Shown here: piece after piece, positions 32,948-42,800 of the stretch | Position numbering within the stretch: the first letter of the stretch is position 1 | Layout: every line of letters starts with the position of its first letter | Assembly: GCA_902651635.1 (NCBI GenBank) | Contig: CACRSC010000114.1 | Span: 12,832 to 68,347, forward strand | Direction of reading: 5' to 3' | Origin: Mastigamoeba balamuthi | Lineage: Eukaryota; Evosea; Mastigamoebida; Mastigamoebidae | DNA length: 55,516 nt | Translations under genes and position numbers: made by a program | The notes under the pieces: generated by a model | What the model was told of the DNA's origin: nothing | Databases searched by the model: none | What the model saw: only the letters and a program-made list of their open reading frames with translations

Positions 32948-33466
32948 ATGGCCGAGAGGGATAGGGATAGGGATAGCTCGTCGCCGGCTGTCCGCGGGCT
33001 GCCTCCCCGCCCGGGGGACCAGTGGGAGATCCGCAAGCTGCACGAGGCCCGCGTGATCGGCGTATACAGCAAGCCCGCGCCGTTGTCATCCAGCAGCTCG
33101 TACCTGCTCAACGGGGACGACAGGGCCCGCATCTTGCGCTGGGGCATAGCCGAGGAGCGCCGCATGAACAAGACGTACCTGCCCTACATGAGAAAGGAGG
33201 AGAGGCCTCTGCCACACTTTGTCAGCGTGACCGAGTCATTCCGCAGTGCAGAGCCCGGCCCCCGCATGTCGGAGGAGGACGCCCTGCGCCAGGACCAGAG
33301 GGCACGCGCCGCCGTCATCTTCGGGGCCGAGCAGACACCGCCCTCCGCCGCGGACGACAGGCACAGGGCCCCGGGCATCCTCGGCGCGCTGGGCCTCACG
33401 CCTCTGGGAACGGGCATCGTGCTGGGCTTCGTACTGCTCCTCGCGATGCAGTACCTGAGAAGGTGA
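32948..33466 (+). CDS. Viral tail-anchored protein (172 aa)
   Basis: A basic, Arg-rich N-terminal region (AERDRDRDSSSP) and a soluble middle precede a C-terminal hydrophobic helix (GTGIVLGFVLLLAMQYLRR). A GTTTTTCTTA late-type motif lies about 22 nt upstream (32,919-32,928). Not recognised. Confidence 0.6.
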   Translation: MAERDRDRDSSSPAVRGLPPRPGDQWEIRKLHEARVIGVYSKPAPLSSSSSYLLNGDDRARILRWGIAEERRMNKTYLPYMRKEERPLPHFVSVTESFRSAEPGPRMSEEDALRQDQRARAAVIFGAEQTPPSAADDRHRAPGILGALGLTPLGTGIVLGFVLLLAMQYLRR

Positions 33467-34411
33467 GAAGAGCAAACAGAGAGCTCCAGTTGTGTGCCCC
33501 AAGAGTCGGATTCCTGAAACTGAATTCCGGGAGTTGAATTCCCGGTTTCGCGGCGAGTCTGGGGGTGTCTGAGAGTGGGGTGTGGGTGTGGGAGAGTGGG
33601 GGTGTGTCCCTTGGGTGTTCCGCTTCCTTGGGCTGGTTCCGACTTTGGTCAGGGCACGAGGGTTGACCAGAGAGAAGGGGTGGGTGTATCTTTTGTGTAC
33701 CTCTTTTTTTCTCCTAAGGTTTTTGAGTTTGAGTGTTTTGCCCTGACCACACCCTCAGGGTGCATCGGATCGAATCCCCCTCGGCGCATTCCTTTTCACA
33801 CAGAGATTCACCCCACCCTCCCAGGAGTATCTCCTCCTCTCTCTCCGCCTAAGTGCATGGCCTCAATTGATCTGTGCCGAGAGTGAATGTAAGGCGAATC
33901 CGACTGAATGTAAGGACCTGACATGTGCTCAGTCGGTCCCACAGGTGTACCCGGATGTAAGGTGTATTGGGAATTGGATTCCCGATTCCTGAGGTGTGTG
34001 GGTGTGTCTCTTGGGTGTTCCGATTCCCGGTGGTGTACCCTTTGGGTGTTCCGGTTCCGTCTTTGGTCAGGGCACGAGGGCTGACCAGAGAGCAGGGGGG
34101 TGTGTACCTTGAGTGTACCTTTTTCTTCTCCTAAAAGTTTTTGTGTTTGGTGTTCTGCCCTGACCACTTCGGAATTAGAGGCAATATAGCGGCTGCATAT
34201 TGTGCAGATTCCACCCCGGGAGATTCTCCCCGGAGATTCTCCTCCCTGGAGATTCTGCCCCGATATTCGCCCTGGAGATTCTCTCCCCTCTGACTCAGTG
34301 AACCTGCGGTGCACCCTGACGTCGGCGGGTCTTTTTAAGGGCGTGCCAACAAACCCACAACCCCACAACAAAAAGAGTGCCCACACCCACCAGAGCCCAC
34401 CAGAGCCCACC
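33467..34411. repeat. Repeat-rich viral non-coding gap 2
   Basis: About 945 bp without a gene. It contains two diverged direct repeats of roughly 165 bp (about 33,592-33,752 and 34,005-34,175). Each holds TTGGGTGTTCCG, then GGTCAGGGCACGAGGG, a CTCCTAA block, and ends in the inverted sequence TGCCCTGACC. Exact GGTCAGGGCA sites are at 33,647-33,656 and 34,065-34,074; the inverse lies at 33,739-33,748 and 34,156-34,165, so each unit can fold into a stem. GGAGATTCTC-type repeats occur at 34,215-34,280. A TATA-like TTTTTAAGGGCG precedes the next gene near 34,331. Confidence 0.75.
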
Positions 34412-35528
34412 ATGCCCGCCAATGCCTCCAACGCCTCCAACGCCCCCAGCGCCCCCAGCGCCGCCGAGAAGCTCGTGCGCCTCGAGGGCCTCGTGAACGA
34501 GTGGGTCGTGTCCGCCGACCCGTACCCTGTGGACCTTGACGACCTCTGGGCGCTGCTGGGCTACTCGACCAAGGGCAACGCTGTCCGCCAGCTCTTCAAG
34601 CTCAAGGGTGCGCTCTCTGGGGTTTTGTCGGTTCCCTCTCCAGGGGGACACGGTTTATCATCAAGGATAAAGCGCCTCCATCGGTTTATCATCAAGGATA
34701 AAGCGCCTCCATCGGTTTATCATCAAGGATAAAGCGCTCAAACCGGTTCCCTAAGGATCGGGAAGCGCTCAAACCGGTTTTACATCAAAGTAAAACCACC
34801 TAAAACACTTTTCGAGCCCTCGAAAACTGCCTAAACACTGTTTGAACACAGAGGGAGAGGACTACAAGCAGGAGCGGCAGACCCTGGAGAAGGGGGGCTT
34901 TGTGCTGAAGTACTGCCTGACACTGAGGGCGGCGACGCAGTGGTGCCTCACGGCGCCCAACAAGGACATCGGCCAGGCCACGTACAACACGCTCTTCGAG
35001 GCCGTGTCCAAGGCGCACGCCCAGAGCCCAGCTGCCTCACCGCAGGCCCCCGATGAGAGCACTCTGGTGATACCGTGGAAGGTGCAGTACGAGACCAGAA
35101 TGCGCGAGCTGGACATCGAGGAGAAGAAGGTGAACATGTCCTACCTCGAGCTGCTGCTCAGGGTCGGGGTCGATGACCGGGACAGGATTCTCATCAAGGA
35201 CTTGGTCTGGAACAACATCAAGATGCCCGAGGCCGATGACAAGCCCAGGGCCATAACAGAGTCCCCTGCTCCTGCACGCCGTGCCCTCCCGATCTCGGAC
35301 TTCCTGAAGGAGAAGGGCGTGCGCTGGGAGAGGCTGACGCCGAAGGAGCGCAACATGTACTCGGTCGCGATGGTCAAGGAGTACCAGCGGGCGCACGGGC
35401 ACGCACCCCCAAAAAGGGAGCAGTGGGTCGACGGCGCATCCAGGATGGTTAACCACTATACGGACGATGACAGGCCCCAGTTCGAGCGCGCATATGAGTT
35501 GGTGTGCCCCACGCCTCTTCTCCTCTGA
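34412..35528 (+). CDS. MSV199-like protein 2, split by a repeat-filled intron
   Basis: CDS join 34,412-34,607 and 34,852-35,528 (290 aa). Splicing GT (34,608) to CAG (34,851) joins LFKLK to EGEDYK, at exactly the same codon and phase as in the paralogue at 31,086. Shared blocks are DPYPVDLDDLWALLGY, KGNAVRQ, LTLRAATQWCLTAP and DIGQATYNTLF. Exon 2 ends with a domain not obviously shared with paralogue 1 (LPISDFLKEKGVRWERL). The intron position predates the duplication while the intron content differs. Probably a DNA-binding regulator, expressed early from the TTTTTAAGGGCG promoter. Confidence 0.65.
34651..34820. repeat. Hairpin repeats inside intron of MSV199-like gene 2
   Basis: Three 31-bp units start at 34,651, 34,682 and 34,713 (CGGTTTATCATCAAGGATAA), each with a TTTATC-ATCAAG-GATAAA hairpin. 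Further hairpins follow: TTCCC...GGGAA, GGTTTTAC-ATCAAA-GTAAAACC, and TTTTCGAG-CC-CTCGAAAA (about 34,809-34,826). The 15-mer GCGCTCAAACCGGTT occurs twice. The array fills most of the 244-nt intron. Confidence 0.9.
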
Positions 35529-35639
35529 GTCTCACATGTCGACCTGAATTCCCCAAATCCTCCCCTGAACTGGGCCCGGAATACACCCCAAACAACGCTC
35601 TCTGACAAAGCCCATTATGGGACCTCTGTGTTCGTGTGT

Positions 35640-36101
35640 TCATGAGAGAAGGAGAAGGGCAATGCCCGCGCCCGCCATGATTATCAGAGTGCCCGCCATC
35701 GCGTTGTTCGTCTCGACGCAGGTCTGGTAGATGTCTGGGGGCAGGCCTCCCGGTGCGCTGCCTTTCATCTCGCCCGGTCTGCGCGCAAGCCCCTCGTTGA
35801 GGCGGTCGAGTGCCGCCAGGTCTCTCTCGATGAGTTCGGGCTCTCCGCACTTCACGCACCTCACGGGGCGGTTCACCTGCACGCCTGGCTCCTGAAACTC
35901 CCTGAGTGCCCACGGCCACCTCACGGCATGGGAAGTCGCTCTGCTCCACTCGTCGTACGAAACGGTCCGCGGGTCCTCGAGCGCGTTCCTCTTGCGCTTG
36001 AAGTCGAGCTTGTCAGAGCGCGATGACTCTGAGCGGTACACTGGCCGCGAGAGATAGGGCATTCTCGATCCTAATTCCCCGTGGCCGAAAAAGACTCTCA
36101 T
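35640..36101 (-). CDS. Viral tail-anchored protein (153 aa)
   Basis: Starts at the ATG at 36,101, overlapping the previous gene's stop by 4 nt (ATGA). It has a CVKCGEPEL motif (one CxxC pair) and a C-terminal helix (AMAGTLIIMAGAGIALLLLS). Another start at 36,062 is possible. The ATGA overlap suggests co-transcription with reinitiation or alternative transcripts. Confidence 0.62.
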   Translation of the reverse strand: MRVFFGHGELGSRMPYLSRPVYRSESSRSDKLDFKRKRNALEDPRTVSYDEWSRATSHAVRWPWALREFQEPGVQVNRPVRCVKCGEPELIERDLAALDRLNEGLARRPGEMKGSAPGGLPPDIYQTCVETNNAMAGTLIIMAGAGIALLLLS

Positions 36102-36637
36102 TTGAGCACCACCAGAAGCACGATCACGCTGAGGCCGACGCCCGCGACCATGATCATCGTCCCCGGGCTGATGTCGCTGTCGTCGATCTTGTCCGGTGGC
36201 TCGATTTTGTTGCCCTTCCCAGCTCTCTTGGCCAGTGATCGGAGGAAACTGCTCCGCTCGGCATACATCTTCGCTATGTCGGTGCGCTCGGCTGCCCTGG
36301 CCTCCTTCTCCTTGGTCTCCAGCATGTTGGCGTACAGCTGCACTTCGGCCGGGTTTGTGAGGAGAGACTCGGTGGTGATCTTCCAGCGCTTCAGGTTGTC
36401 CCAGTCCGAGGCGAACACTGACTCCAGCATCATCAAAACGGTATACTGCGCCTCGACCTTCTCGACAGACCATGGGTCTACATCGACTTCTGGCTGGCCC
36501 GCAGCCGGGCTTGGAGTCGGGCGACTGGGGTTGGCGTTCGGATTGGGAGCCGGGCGATAGGGATTGAGAGGGGGGGTCTGGGGCTTCGGTTCTGACTTGG
36601 GCTTGATGGCGTTGACTAACCAGTCAAAGAAGCCCAT
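36098..36637 (-). CDS. Viral tail-anchored protein (179 aa)
   Basis: Starts at the ATG at 36,637 (MGFFDWLVNAIKPKS). An amphipathic N-terminus is followed by a Pro/Asn-rich linker, a helical middle (residues about 50-135) and a C-terminal helix (GTMIMVAGVGLSVIVLLVVLK). A CTTTTTCT motif lies about 25 nt upstream. Possible virion membrane protein. Confidence 0.62.
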   Translation of the reverse strand: MGFFDWLVNAIKPKSEPKPQTPPLNPYRPAPNPNANPSRPTPSPAAGQPEVDVDPWSVEKVEAQYTVLMMLESVFASDWDNLKRWKITTESLLTNPAEVQLYANMLETKEKEARAAERTDIAKMYAERSSFLRSLAKRAGKGNKIEPPDKIDDSDISPGTMIMVAGVGLSVIVLLVVLK

Positions 36638-36676
36638 TTTTTTCTTCACAGTCTATCCAGAGAAAAAGAAAGAAGC

Positions 36677-36964
36677 ATGGATCCCCTCACTGCTCAGATG
36701 GTCTCCTCCGCAGCAGCCGCCTCTGCCGCACCGGCACCGGCCCTGCACGAGCGCGTCCTGGCGTATGTCGGTCTCGGCCACCCCGCAGCCCGTGCCGCAT
36801 TTGCCTTCACCGTCGCCAACAGCCTCATGCTCATCATCAAGCCCAACTTCGCGTTCGACAGCAAGGGCAGGCCGCGAAACTGGGGCTCTGCGCCCAACGA
36901 GACCCGCGTCCCGTGGTGGGTCCCAAGCGTGGCCGCGGCCGCTGTCTTCGGGCTGCTGATCTGA
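36677..36964 (+). CDS. Viral membrane protein (95 aa)
   Basis: Two hydrophobic segments (AFAFTVANSLMLII; WWVPSVAAAAVFGLLI at the C-terminus). Divergent from the gene ending at 36,098; both promoters lie in the 39-bp gap, where TTTTTTTCTTC (plus strand) and CTTTTTCT (minus strand) motifs are seen. Confidence 0.62.
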   Translation: MDPLTAQMVSSAAAASAAPAPALHERVLAYVGLGHPAARAAFAFTVANSLMLIIKPNFAFDSKGRPRNWGSAPNETRVPWWVPSVAAAAVFGLLI

Positions 36965-37006
36965 CAATTTCTAACACGCAAGTCTAAGGAGTGAGGTCCA
37001 CCGAGA

Positions 37007-37381
37007 ATGTCCGCTGCCCAGTTCACGTGCCGTGCAGAGCAGTTCGAGTATGTCGTGCGCAAGTTCATCGCGTTTGTGGACAGCCTCGTGCACGAGGAGC
37101 CGAGCAAGGCCCTGGTGAAAACCCTGGCCGAGCTGCCCACCTCTGCCCTGGTCCTGCAGATGCTCCGCGCCATCGAGACCAACCGCGCCATTCTGGACGA
37201 GGTCGTGCGCACCCGCAGGCTCGAGGGCATCCGCGAGGCTCTTGTGAAGGAGATACCGCACTCCATGGCCGGCGTGATGGAGGAGATGCGGGACCTCATG
37301 GATCGTGCATGCGCGGACGTTGAGCTGGGGGAGAGATTCCTGAGGTACATCACCGTGGTGCTCGAGCTTCTGGAGGACTGA
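37007..37381 (+). CDS. Unknown viral helical protein (124 aa)
   Basis: Nearly all helix (QFEYVVRKFIAFVDSLVHEE, LVLQMLRAIETNRAIL), acidic at the C-terminus and soluble. ATTTCTAACA sits about 35 nt upstream. Not recognised. Confidence 0.58.
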   Translation: MSAAQFTCRAEQFEYVVRKFIAFVDSLVHEEPSKALVKTLAELPTSALVLQMLRAIETNRAILDEVVRTRRLEGIREALVKEIPHSMAGVMEEMRDLMDRACADVELGERFLRYITVVLELLED

Positions 37382-37437
37382 GCGCAGACAGAACAACGTC
37401 TTTTTCTTACCCCTGTACCGTGTGATAACTGCGCGCC

Positions 37438-38178
37438 ATGCCCCGTGAGATTGACATCAGCCCCGCTGCCTTCACTGTTGACGCTGTGCAGACGGCGGTC
37501 GAGAAGGAGCAGGAGGCCAAGGACACGGCCCCGAAGAAGGACAAGGAGACCGAGCGCGTCCTCCAGAACTTCGAGAAGTCGCTCCAGAAGACGCAGACAG
37601 CCGCCCTGCGTGTCGAGACCGAGCGGGCCAAGGCGCAGGTCAAGGACGACGCCAAGAAGCAGCAGGATGCGGAGGAGGCCAAGAAGAAGCCCATCATCGC
37701 CAAGATCAACAGGTACCTCGCGGCTTTCCCGAACCTCGCGGGCGTGGTGCCCAAGATCAGCACGCGGGCCAGTCTGCAGGAGGTGCAGGAGGTGCTGAAC
37801 ATCATCCGCGAGGAGATCGCGAGCCAGAGGTCCCTGTACCAGCTGCACAAGTATGTGAACACGGCATTTGTCGCGCTCGAGACCACGTGGAAGAACGGCA
37901 GCGGTGCCCCGAGCTGGGTGCCCCCGCAGATGCGCCTCAACCTCACGAACATGTCCATGTACTACCGGCAGGGCCTGTTCGACAAGGAGATCGAGCCTGT
38001 CCTGATGGAGATCGACATCGAGTACCCGTGGCTGGGCAGGCAGTCGCTCATCTGGAGGACGCTGGAGGCGTTCACGGAGGCGCTGACCAAGACACACATC
38101 ATCAACTCTGACCCCGAGGCAGCGCAGATTCTCATGCAGAAGGGCGCCAAGGACATTCCTGACCTGGAGAAACTGTGA
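37438..38178 (+). CDS. Unknown viral coiled-coil protein (246 aa)
   Basis: Residues about 20-85 form a Lys/Glu/Ala coiled coil (EKEQEAKDTAPKKDKETER and on). A globular helical C-terminal domain with Trp/Tyr-rich segments follows (YPWLGRQSLIWRTLEAF). The motif GTCTTTTTCTTA lies about 30 nt upstream (about 37,398-37,410), marking it as a likely late gene and possible virion core or scaffold protein. Confidence 0.6.
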   Translation: MPREIDISPAAFTVDAVQTAVEKEQEAKDTAPKKDKETERVLQNFEKSLQKTQTAALRVETERAKAQVKDDAKKQQDAEEAKKKPIIAKINRYLAAFPNLAGVVPKISTRASLQEVQEVLNIIREEIASQRSLYQLHKYVNTAFVALETTWKNGSGAPSWVPPQMRLNLTNMSMYYRQGLFDKEIEPVLMEIDIEYPWLGRQSLIWRTLEAFTEALTKTHIINSDPEAAQILMQKGAKDIPDLEKL

Positions 38179-38217
38179 AAATCTCAGAAACAGTGTTGAG
38201 TTTCACTTTCGGGTTCG

Positions 38218-38421
38218 ATGCTCTCTGTTGACTGGTCTAACGTTGCCCTGGGGGTAATGGGCGTCTACATCGTGTACAGCATCCTCACAAAGGACGAGAT
38301 TGCCCAGGTGGTTCGCATAAGCAGGAGGGGCTTCCCCGTGAACTACTGTGACTGCGCCGTGACCGAGGCCGTGTACCCTGCGTACTCGAATGTGGGGCCT
38401 TACGCCGTGCGGAACGTCTAG
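38218..38421 (+). CDS. Small viral membrane protein (67 aa)
   Basis: An N-terminal hydrophobic helix (WSNVALGVMGVYIVYSIL) is followed by a short Cys- and Tyr-containing soluble tail (YCDCAVTEAVYPAYS). The C-x-C pair suggests oxidation or metal binding. Poxviruses use small membrane proteins with paired Cys as entry or disulphide components, but no homology is claimed. Confidence 0.58.
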   Translation: MLSVDWSNVALGVMGVYIVYSILTKDEIAQVVRISRRGFPVNYCDCAVTEAVYPAYSNVGPYAVRNV

Positions 38422-38430
38422 TGGTGCTGT

Positions 38431-38440
38431 TTTTTTCTGA
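38431..38440 (+). promoter_or_regulatory. Late-promoter motif
   Basis: TTTTTTCTGA, 41 nt before the ATG of the zinc-ribbon gene at 38,482. Confidence 0.45.
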
Positions 38441-38481
38441 ACCGAGAGTTCATACGGCTCGACCGAACTCGCCTTCACACA

Positions 38482-38715
38482 ATGGACAGCGCTGGCCCCA
38501 CCACCATCTACTGCCTCAAGTGCCGCGCGCAGAAGGCCCCGAAGGAGGGCACGCTCCGCATCGAGGAGGTGTCGTTCCCGTCGAAGAAGAGCAAGACGCC
38601 CATGAAGCGCAGCCGCTGGGTCGCCGAGTGCTCCGAGTGCTCGAGGCCCATGAGGAGGTTCGCCAAGGGCTCGGCCTCCAGCTCTGCTCCCGCCGACGAG
38701 GTCGTCTCTGCCTGA
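38482..38715 (+). CDS. DUF5679-like zinc ribbon 2 (77 aa)
   Basis: IYCLKCRAQKA and AECSECSRPMRRF give a CxxC...CxxC ribbon in the same order as the 56-aa protein at 30,738-30,908. A basic loop (SKKSKTPMKRSRW) and a Ser/Ala tail distinguish it. Such proteins occur in many large DNA viruses of algae; a nucleic-acid-binding role is likely. Confidence 0.68.
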   Translation: MDSAGPTTIYCLKCRAQKAPKEGTLRIEEVSFPSKKSKTPMKRSRWVAECSECSRPMRRFAKGSASSSAPADEVVSA

Positions 38716-38745
38716 GGCTTTTTTCGGACATGAAATAAAGGACAC

Positions 38746-39033
38746 ATGGGAGGAATCATCTCTACTGGCAAACCTGTGGAGCGGCGCCCGCCCAGCACCA
38801 ACCCCATCAAGGGCCTGTTCGACAGCCTGTTCGGGGGTCTCCAGTCCATCGCCAACATCCCGTCGAAGGTGTCTGGGTGGGGAGACATCCTCGTGTGGGG
38901 CACCGTCATCGTCGGGGGCGGTGTGCTGCTCATGATCGCGTACTCTTTCATGAGCGGACGCCAGAGCATCGAGGGCTCTCTGCGCGCTGGTGGTGACATT
39001 GCCCGGACTGTCACAACCAGGGGCAGGATCTGA
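38746..39033 (+). CDS. Viral membrane protein with a myristoylation-type N-terminus (95 aa)
   Basis: Begins MGGIIST, which fits the N-myristoylation pattern MGxxxS/T. A Phe/Gly-rich amphipathic segment follows, then one hydrophobic helix (ILVWGTVIVGGGVLLMIAYSF) and a basic C-terminus. Myristoylated, membrane-spanning small proteins are typical of inner-membrane virion components in nucleocytoviruses. TTTTTTCGG lies about 25 nt upstream. Confidence 0.62.
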   Translation: MGGIISTGKPVERRPPSTNPIKGLFDSLFGGLQSIANIPSKVSGWGDILVWGTVIVGGGVLLMIAYSFMSGRQSIEGSLRAGGDIARTVTTRGRI

Positions 39034-39075
39034 GAGAAGATATCATCAAAACACTATTCAACGTCTTTGTTGAAC

Positions 39076-39876
39076 ATGGAATTCTGCTCCACCGAGACCC
39101 GCCCCTGCGCTGTCTGTTTATCTGACACCACTTTCATTGAGAATGACGAGTGTTGCCTCGTGTGCACTGCCTGCGGGTGGATCGACCGTTCTTCTCGCGC
39201 TTTCAGCCTTGTCGCTCCTGTGCAGCATGTTGATCCGTTTGCTCGCCGCCCTTATCGCCTTCGCGACTGCTTTGTGCACACACGTGCTGTGCCCTCTGTG
39301 GGTCGCTATAAGGAGAAGTTCCACCACAATGAGCGCCTCAGCCAGTGGAGGTGTCAGGACCCTCAAATACCTCTGCGCGACTGGGACCGCATTGTTCAGG
39401 AGGCAGAAACTGGAGTCTATGGGGCCAAAGAAGATCTCACTCGAGCTTCTGTGATCCTCATCTGCCGCGCCGTGGGCCTCAACAAGTACCGCGAGCGCTG
39501 GAAGAGCATCCTCTGGAAGCTCAACCCGGACGTGGACTACGACGAGCCCCTGCCCGAGTTCGTGGAGTGGGCCAAAAGCTCCTTTGCCCTCCTCGTCCGC
39601 TCCTTCAAGTTCCACAAGGCCTCCATGCCCAAGTCCGTCTCCCGCAAGGGCAAGGGCCTGCACGAGCGCCACAACTTCATCTCCTACAACTACGTGACCC
39701 GCAAGCAGCTCGAGATGTGGGACGACTGGAGGTTTCACCACGAGTTCCCGCTCCCCCGCTCCCATGCCAAGCTGCACGCCCTGGACGATGTCATGGAGAA
39801 GATGTGCGCTGAGCTCGACCTCCCCTTTACCCGCTCTGCTGTCATCAAAAGACCAAAAATACGTTGTTGTTCTTAG
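39076..39876 (+). CDS. VLTF3-like late transcription factor
   Basis: 266 aa from the ATG at 39,076. The N-terminal zinc ribbon has C11-x2-C14 and C30-x2-C33 (CAVC, CTAC). The VLTF3 domain follows, with YKEKFHHNERLSQWR and, near residue 205, HNFISYNYVTRKQLEMW, which matches the family's conserved YNYVlyKl.E signature. In poxviruses and relatives VLTF3 is made at intermediate times and activates late promoters. Here it would act on the TTTTTCTGA-type elements, using host RNA polymerase since none is visible. It converges with the giant coiled-coil gene, with only 2 nt between the stops. Confidence 0.85.
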   Translation: MEFCSTETRPCAVCLSDTTFIENDECCLVCTACGWIDRSSRAFSLVAPVQHVDPFARRPYRLRDCFVHTRAVPSVGRYKEKFHHNERLSQWRCQDPQIPLRDWDRIVQEAETGVYGAKEDLTRASVILICRAVGLNKYRERWKSILWKLNPDVDYDEPLPEFVEWAKSSFALLVRSFKFHKASMPKSVSRKGKGLHERHNFISYNYVTRKQLEMWDDWRFHHEFPLPRSHAKLHALDDVMEKMCAELDLPFTRSAVIKRPKIRCCS

Positions 39877-39878
39877 GG

Positions 39879-42800
39879 TCACAGAACAATGGGTGCCTCC
39901 CTCGGTGCTTCCGCTGCTTCCGCCGCTCTGTGTGTGCCTGCACCCGGAAACAGCTTAGCCAGGGTGCGAGTCACCTCATCCTCTCTCGTGGGCCTCCCCA
40001 ATTCCGTGGGCTTTCCTTGGCGCGTGCTCAGATTGAACTTGATCTTCCTGTCCCACAGAGCCTGCGCTCCCTGCTCCGTCCGCAGAGATTCCATGTTGGT
40101 GATGGGCCTGTCCTCTATCAGCAGAGACTTCTTTGACTGCACAGAGGCCAGACTGTAGAACTTGAGAAGCTTCAGGACGGCGAACCTCTCCGCGGACGAC
40201 AGCTTGTCCCACGAACGGTCACGGTACACGCTCCTCTTGATCCAGGGCAGCAGAGTGGAGTTCTCCAGGCTTGTGAGGGAGTCTCCCGAAGACGCCAGTG
40301 CAACCTCTGCCGTGAACTGGGCATTGGTCAGCATTGGCAGGATGGCCTGTCGCAGCACCGTCTTCGTGTCCGAGGACATGAACTTGCTCGTTGTCAGTTT
40401 CTCCTGGATGCCTCTGATCTGCTTGGCAGAGTCGTCGCCATTCTCCCCCGGGCTCATCTCCTGCAGGTACTCGTAGATGTCGTCGGCTATCTTGGCCATG
40501 CGGCTCTCGTCTCCGTCAAGCTCGCCTGGCTCCTTCACCCTGGGTCTCTTGCGGCTCACTGTCCTGCCTTCCTCCCTCTGTGGCACACCGGTGTCCATCG
40601 CAGTGCTCAGTGCTCCGCCTGCTCCACCGTCATCGCCGTCCTCCCTTCTCCGGGGGTCGGCACTTGCTGCATCGGGTGCTGGGTTCACAGAGGCCTTGTT
40701 GAAGGTCACAGTCTCCTCACCCTGTGGCTGCTTTAGACGATCACGCTCCTCTGACACGGCCTGGAACTTGGCGAGAAGCTCCTGGTACTCTGACGCCTTG
40801 GCGAGCAGCTGGCTTTCTGCAGAGCTCAGCTTCGTCTCCTTCTCCTTCTTCTCGTCCTGCAGGGAGGCGATTGTGTTCCTCAGCTCGCCCAGCTTGGCCA
40901 TCTCCTGCTGCATGAGAGTGGCATGGTTGGACAGCGTGGTCATGCGCTCGAAGATGGACTTGTACTGCTCCGCGATGATGTCCTTCTCGGCCTTGCTGAC
41001 CTTGCTATCCTTCTCTCTGCTGAGAGTCTCCAGCTCTGTCTTCAGCTTCCCGATCTCCTTCTCGTTCTGCAGCTTGAGTTTCGCCTGGGCTTCGAGAAGA
41101 CTGATGATGTGATCCTCCTTCTCCTGCAGTTTTGCCGACAGGCTCTCTCTCTGCCCTATGTTGTCTGCTGCCTGCCTGTACCTTTCCACCAGGGCATTCA
41201 CTGAGCCGTACACATTGCCGCCCTCCTTCAGCAGTGCGTCGATCTTCGTCTGGGTGCTACCGAGTTTCTGCATGCCGTCATCAAACGACTTCTGCATCGT
41301 GGCTGTGGACTCGCTGATGTTCTTCTGTGCCCTCCCGACGCTGCTCTCCATGTCCTCCTTGGCGGTTTTGATGGACTCCTGCATGCCTTCCTTTGCATCT
41401 GAGACGTGGCCCTCCATTCTTCTCTGGACTGTTGTCAAGGTATCCGCAACCGTGCCGAAGAGCCTCTCGGATGATTCGGAGGCAGCCTTGATCACCTCCT
41501 CTGCCTGCCTGAGGCGTTCTGTGACGTCTTCCTTGACATTCTCGATGCTCTTGTTCTGCGACACCTGTACTTCCTTCACCTGCTCGATAACCAGCTTCAT
41601 GTCATCAGAGATCCCGCTGGACATGTCCTTGAGGTCTTTGACCGCACTGCCAATGCTCTTTCTGGTGCTTTCTGTTACCTCGCCTGTCTTCTCCAGCTGT
41701 TCCTTGGCGTCCTTCAGCAGTCTCTCCAGGCTGCGTGTTCCATCTTTCCATACAGAGGTGGCCTGCTCAATCCCCGACGAGGTCTTGAAGTTGTCCAGTG
41801 TGTTCCTCAGGTTCGAGAACTCCTTCTCCAGATTCGTGAACGATGGGCTGTTCCATTTCTGGTTCTTGATGTCTTTCTCCAGGCTGCTTATCGACCTGTT
41901 TATGGTGTCATACTTGTTCTCTGCAGAGGCGATTGCCGTCTTCATGCTCTCCCACTCTGCCAGTGAGGGAATCCTGCTGAGAGCATCCTTGACACTCTTG
42001 ATGGTTTCTGTGGTCGCGAGCTTGCCTCTGAAATTGATCATCAGGTTCTGGTTCAGTGTGTCGGCCATCTGTTTGACTGCCTCTGGTGACGAGTTCTTCT
42101 TCAGTTGCTCCACCACCTTGTCCATGGCCTTCCTCTGGGCCTCTCCTTGACTGAAGAGATTGCCCAGCTTCTCCAGGTTCTCCGTGTACACCTGCATGTC
42201 CGGGGCGTTCTTCAGTGTCTTCTTCATGGTTTCGAGAGTGAAATCGGCCTTCCGCGTCAATGACTCCATGCCTGCTGTGGTGGTTTCCAGCTTGGTTGAC
42301 GCACGGGTCATGGCTGCCGAGCCCTCTGACAGTGCCTCCTTGATGTTCTTCGGGGCAGATGTCAGAGAGTCGGACACCTTCGTCAGTGCTTCGACTTGTG
42401 CCTCGAGCTTCTCTGCCTGCGATTTGATGCCCAGTGATCTGAGATCTGTGATGATGCCGCCGATCATTCGCTTCTGCTCCTCTGTTGCACCCGTGGCATT
42501 CTCCAGTCTCTTGATCAGCTTGTCGAGCTCTGTGGTGTCATGCGTCTTGGGCAGTTTTTGCAGCTCTTCCTTCATGGCCTGGATGGCCCCGTTGACCTTC
42601 TCTGTCTCGCTCTCGTACTTCTCGCCCAGGCGTTTCTGTTCAGCCTGGACTCTGGCCAAGCTGCTGTTCAGATCTGAGAAGTCGACCTTGATGTCCATGT
42701 TCTGGATTGCCTCCTTTAGTTCGTTGATAGTCCCTGTCTGTGCCTGCGAAACGAGTGACAGACCGGCGAGATTGTCCACGATGGCCTGTATGCAATCCAC

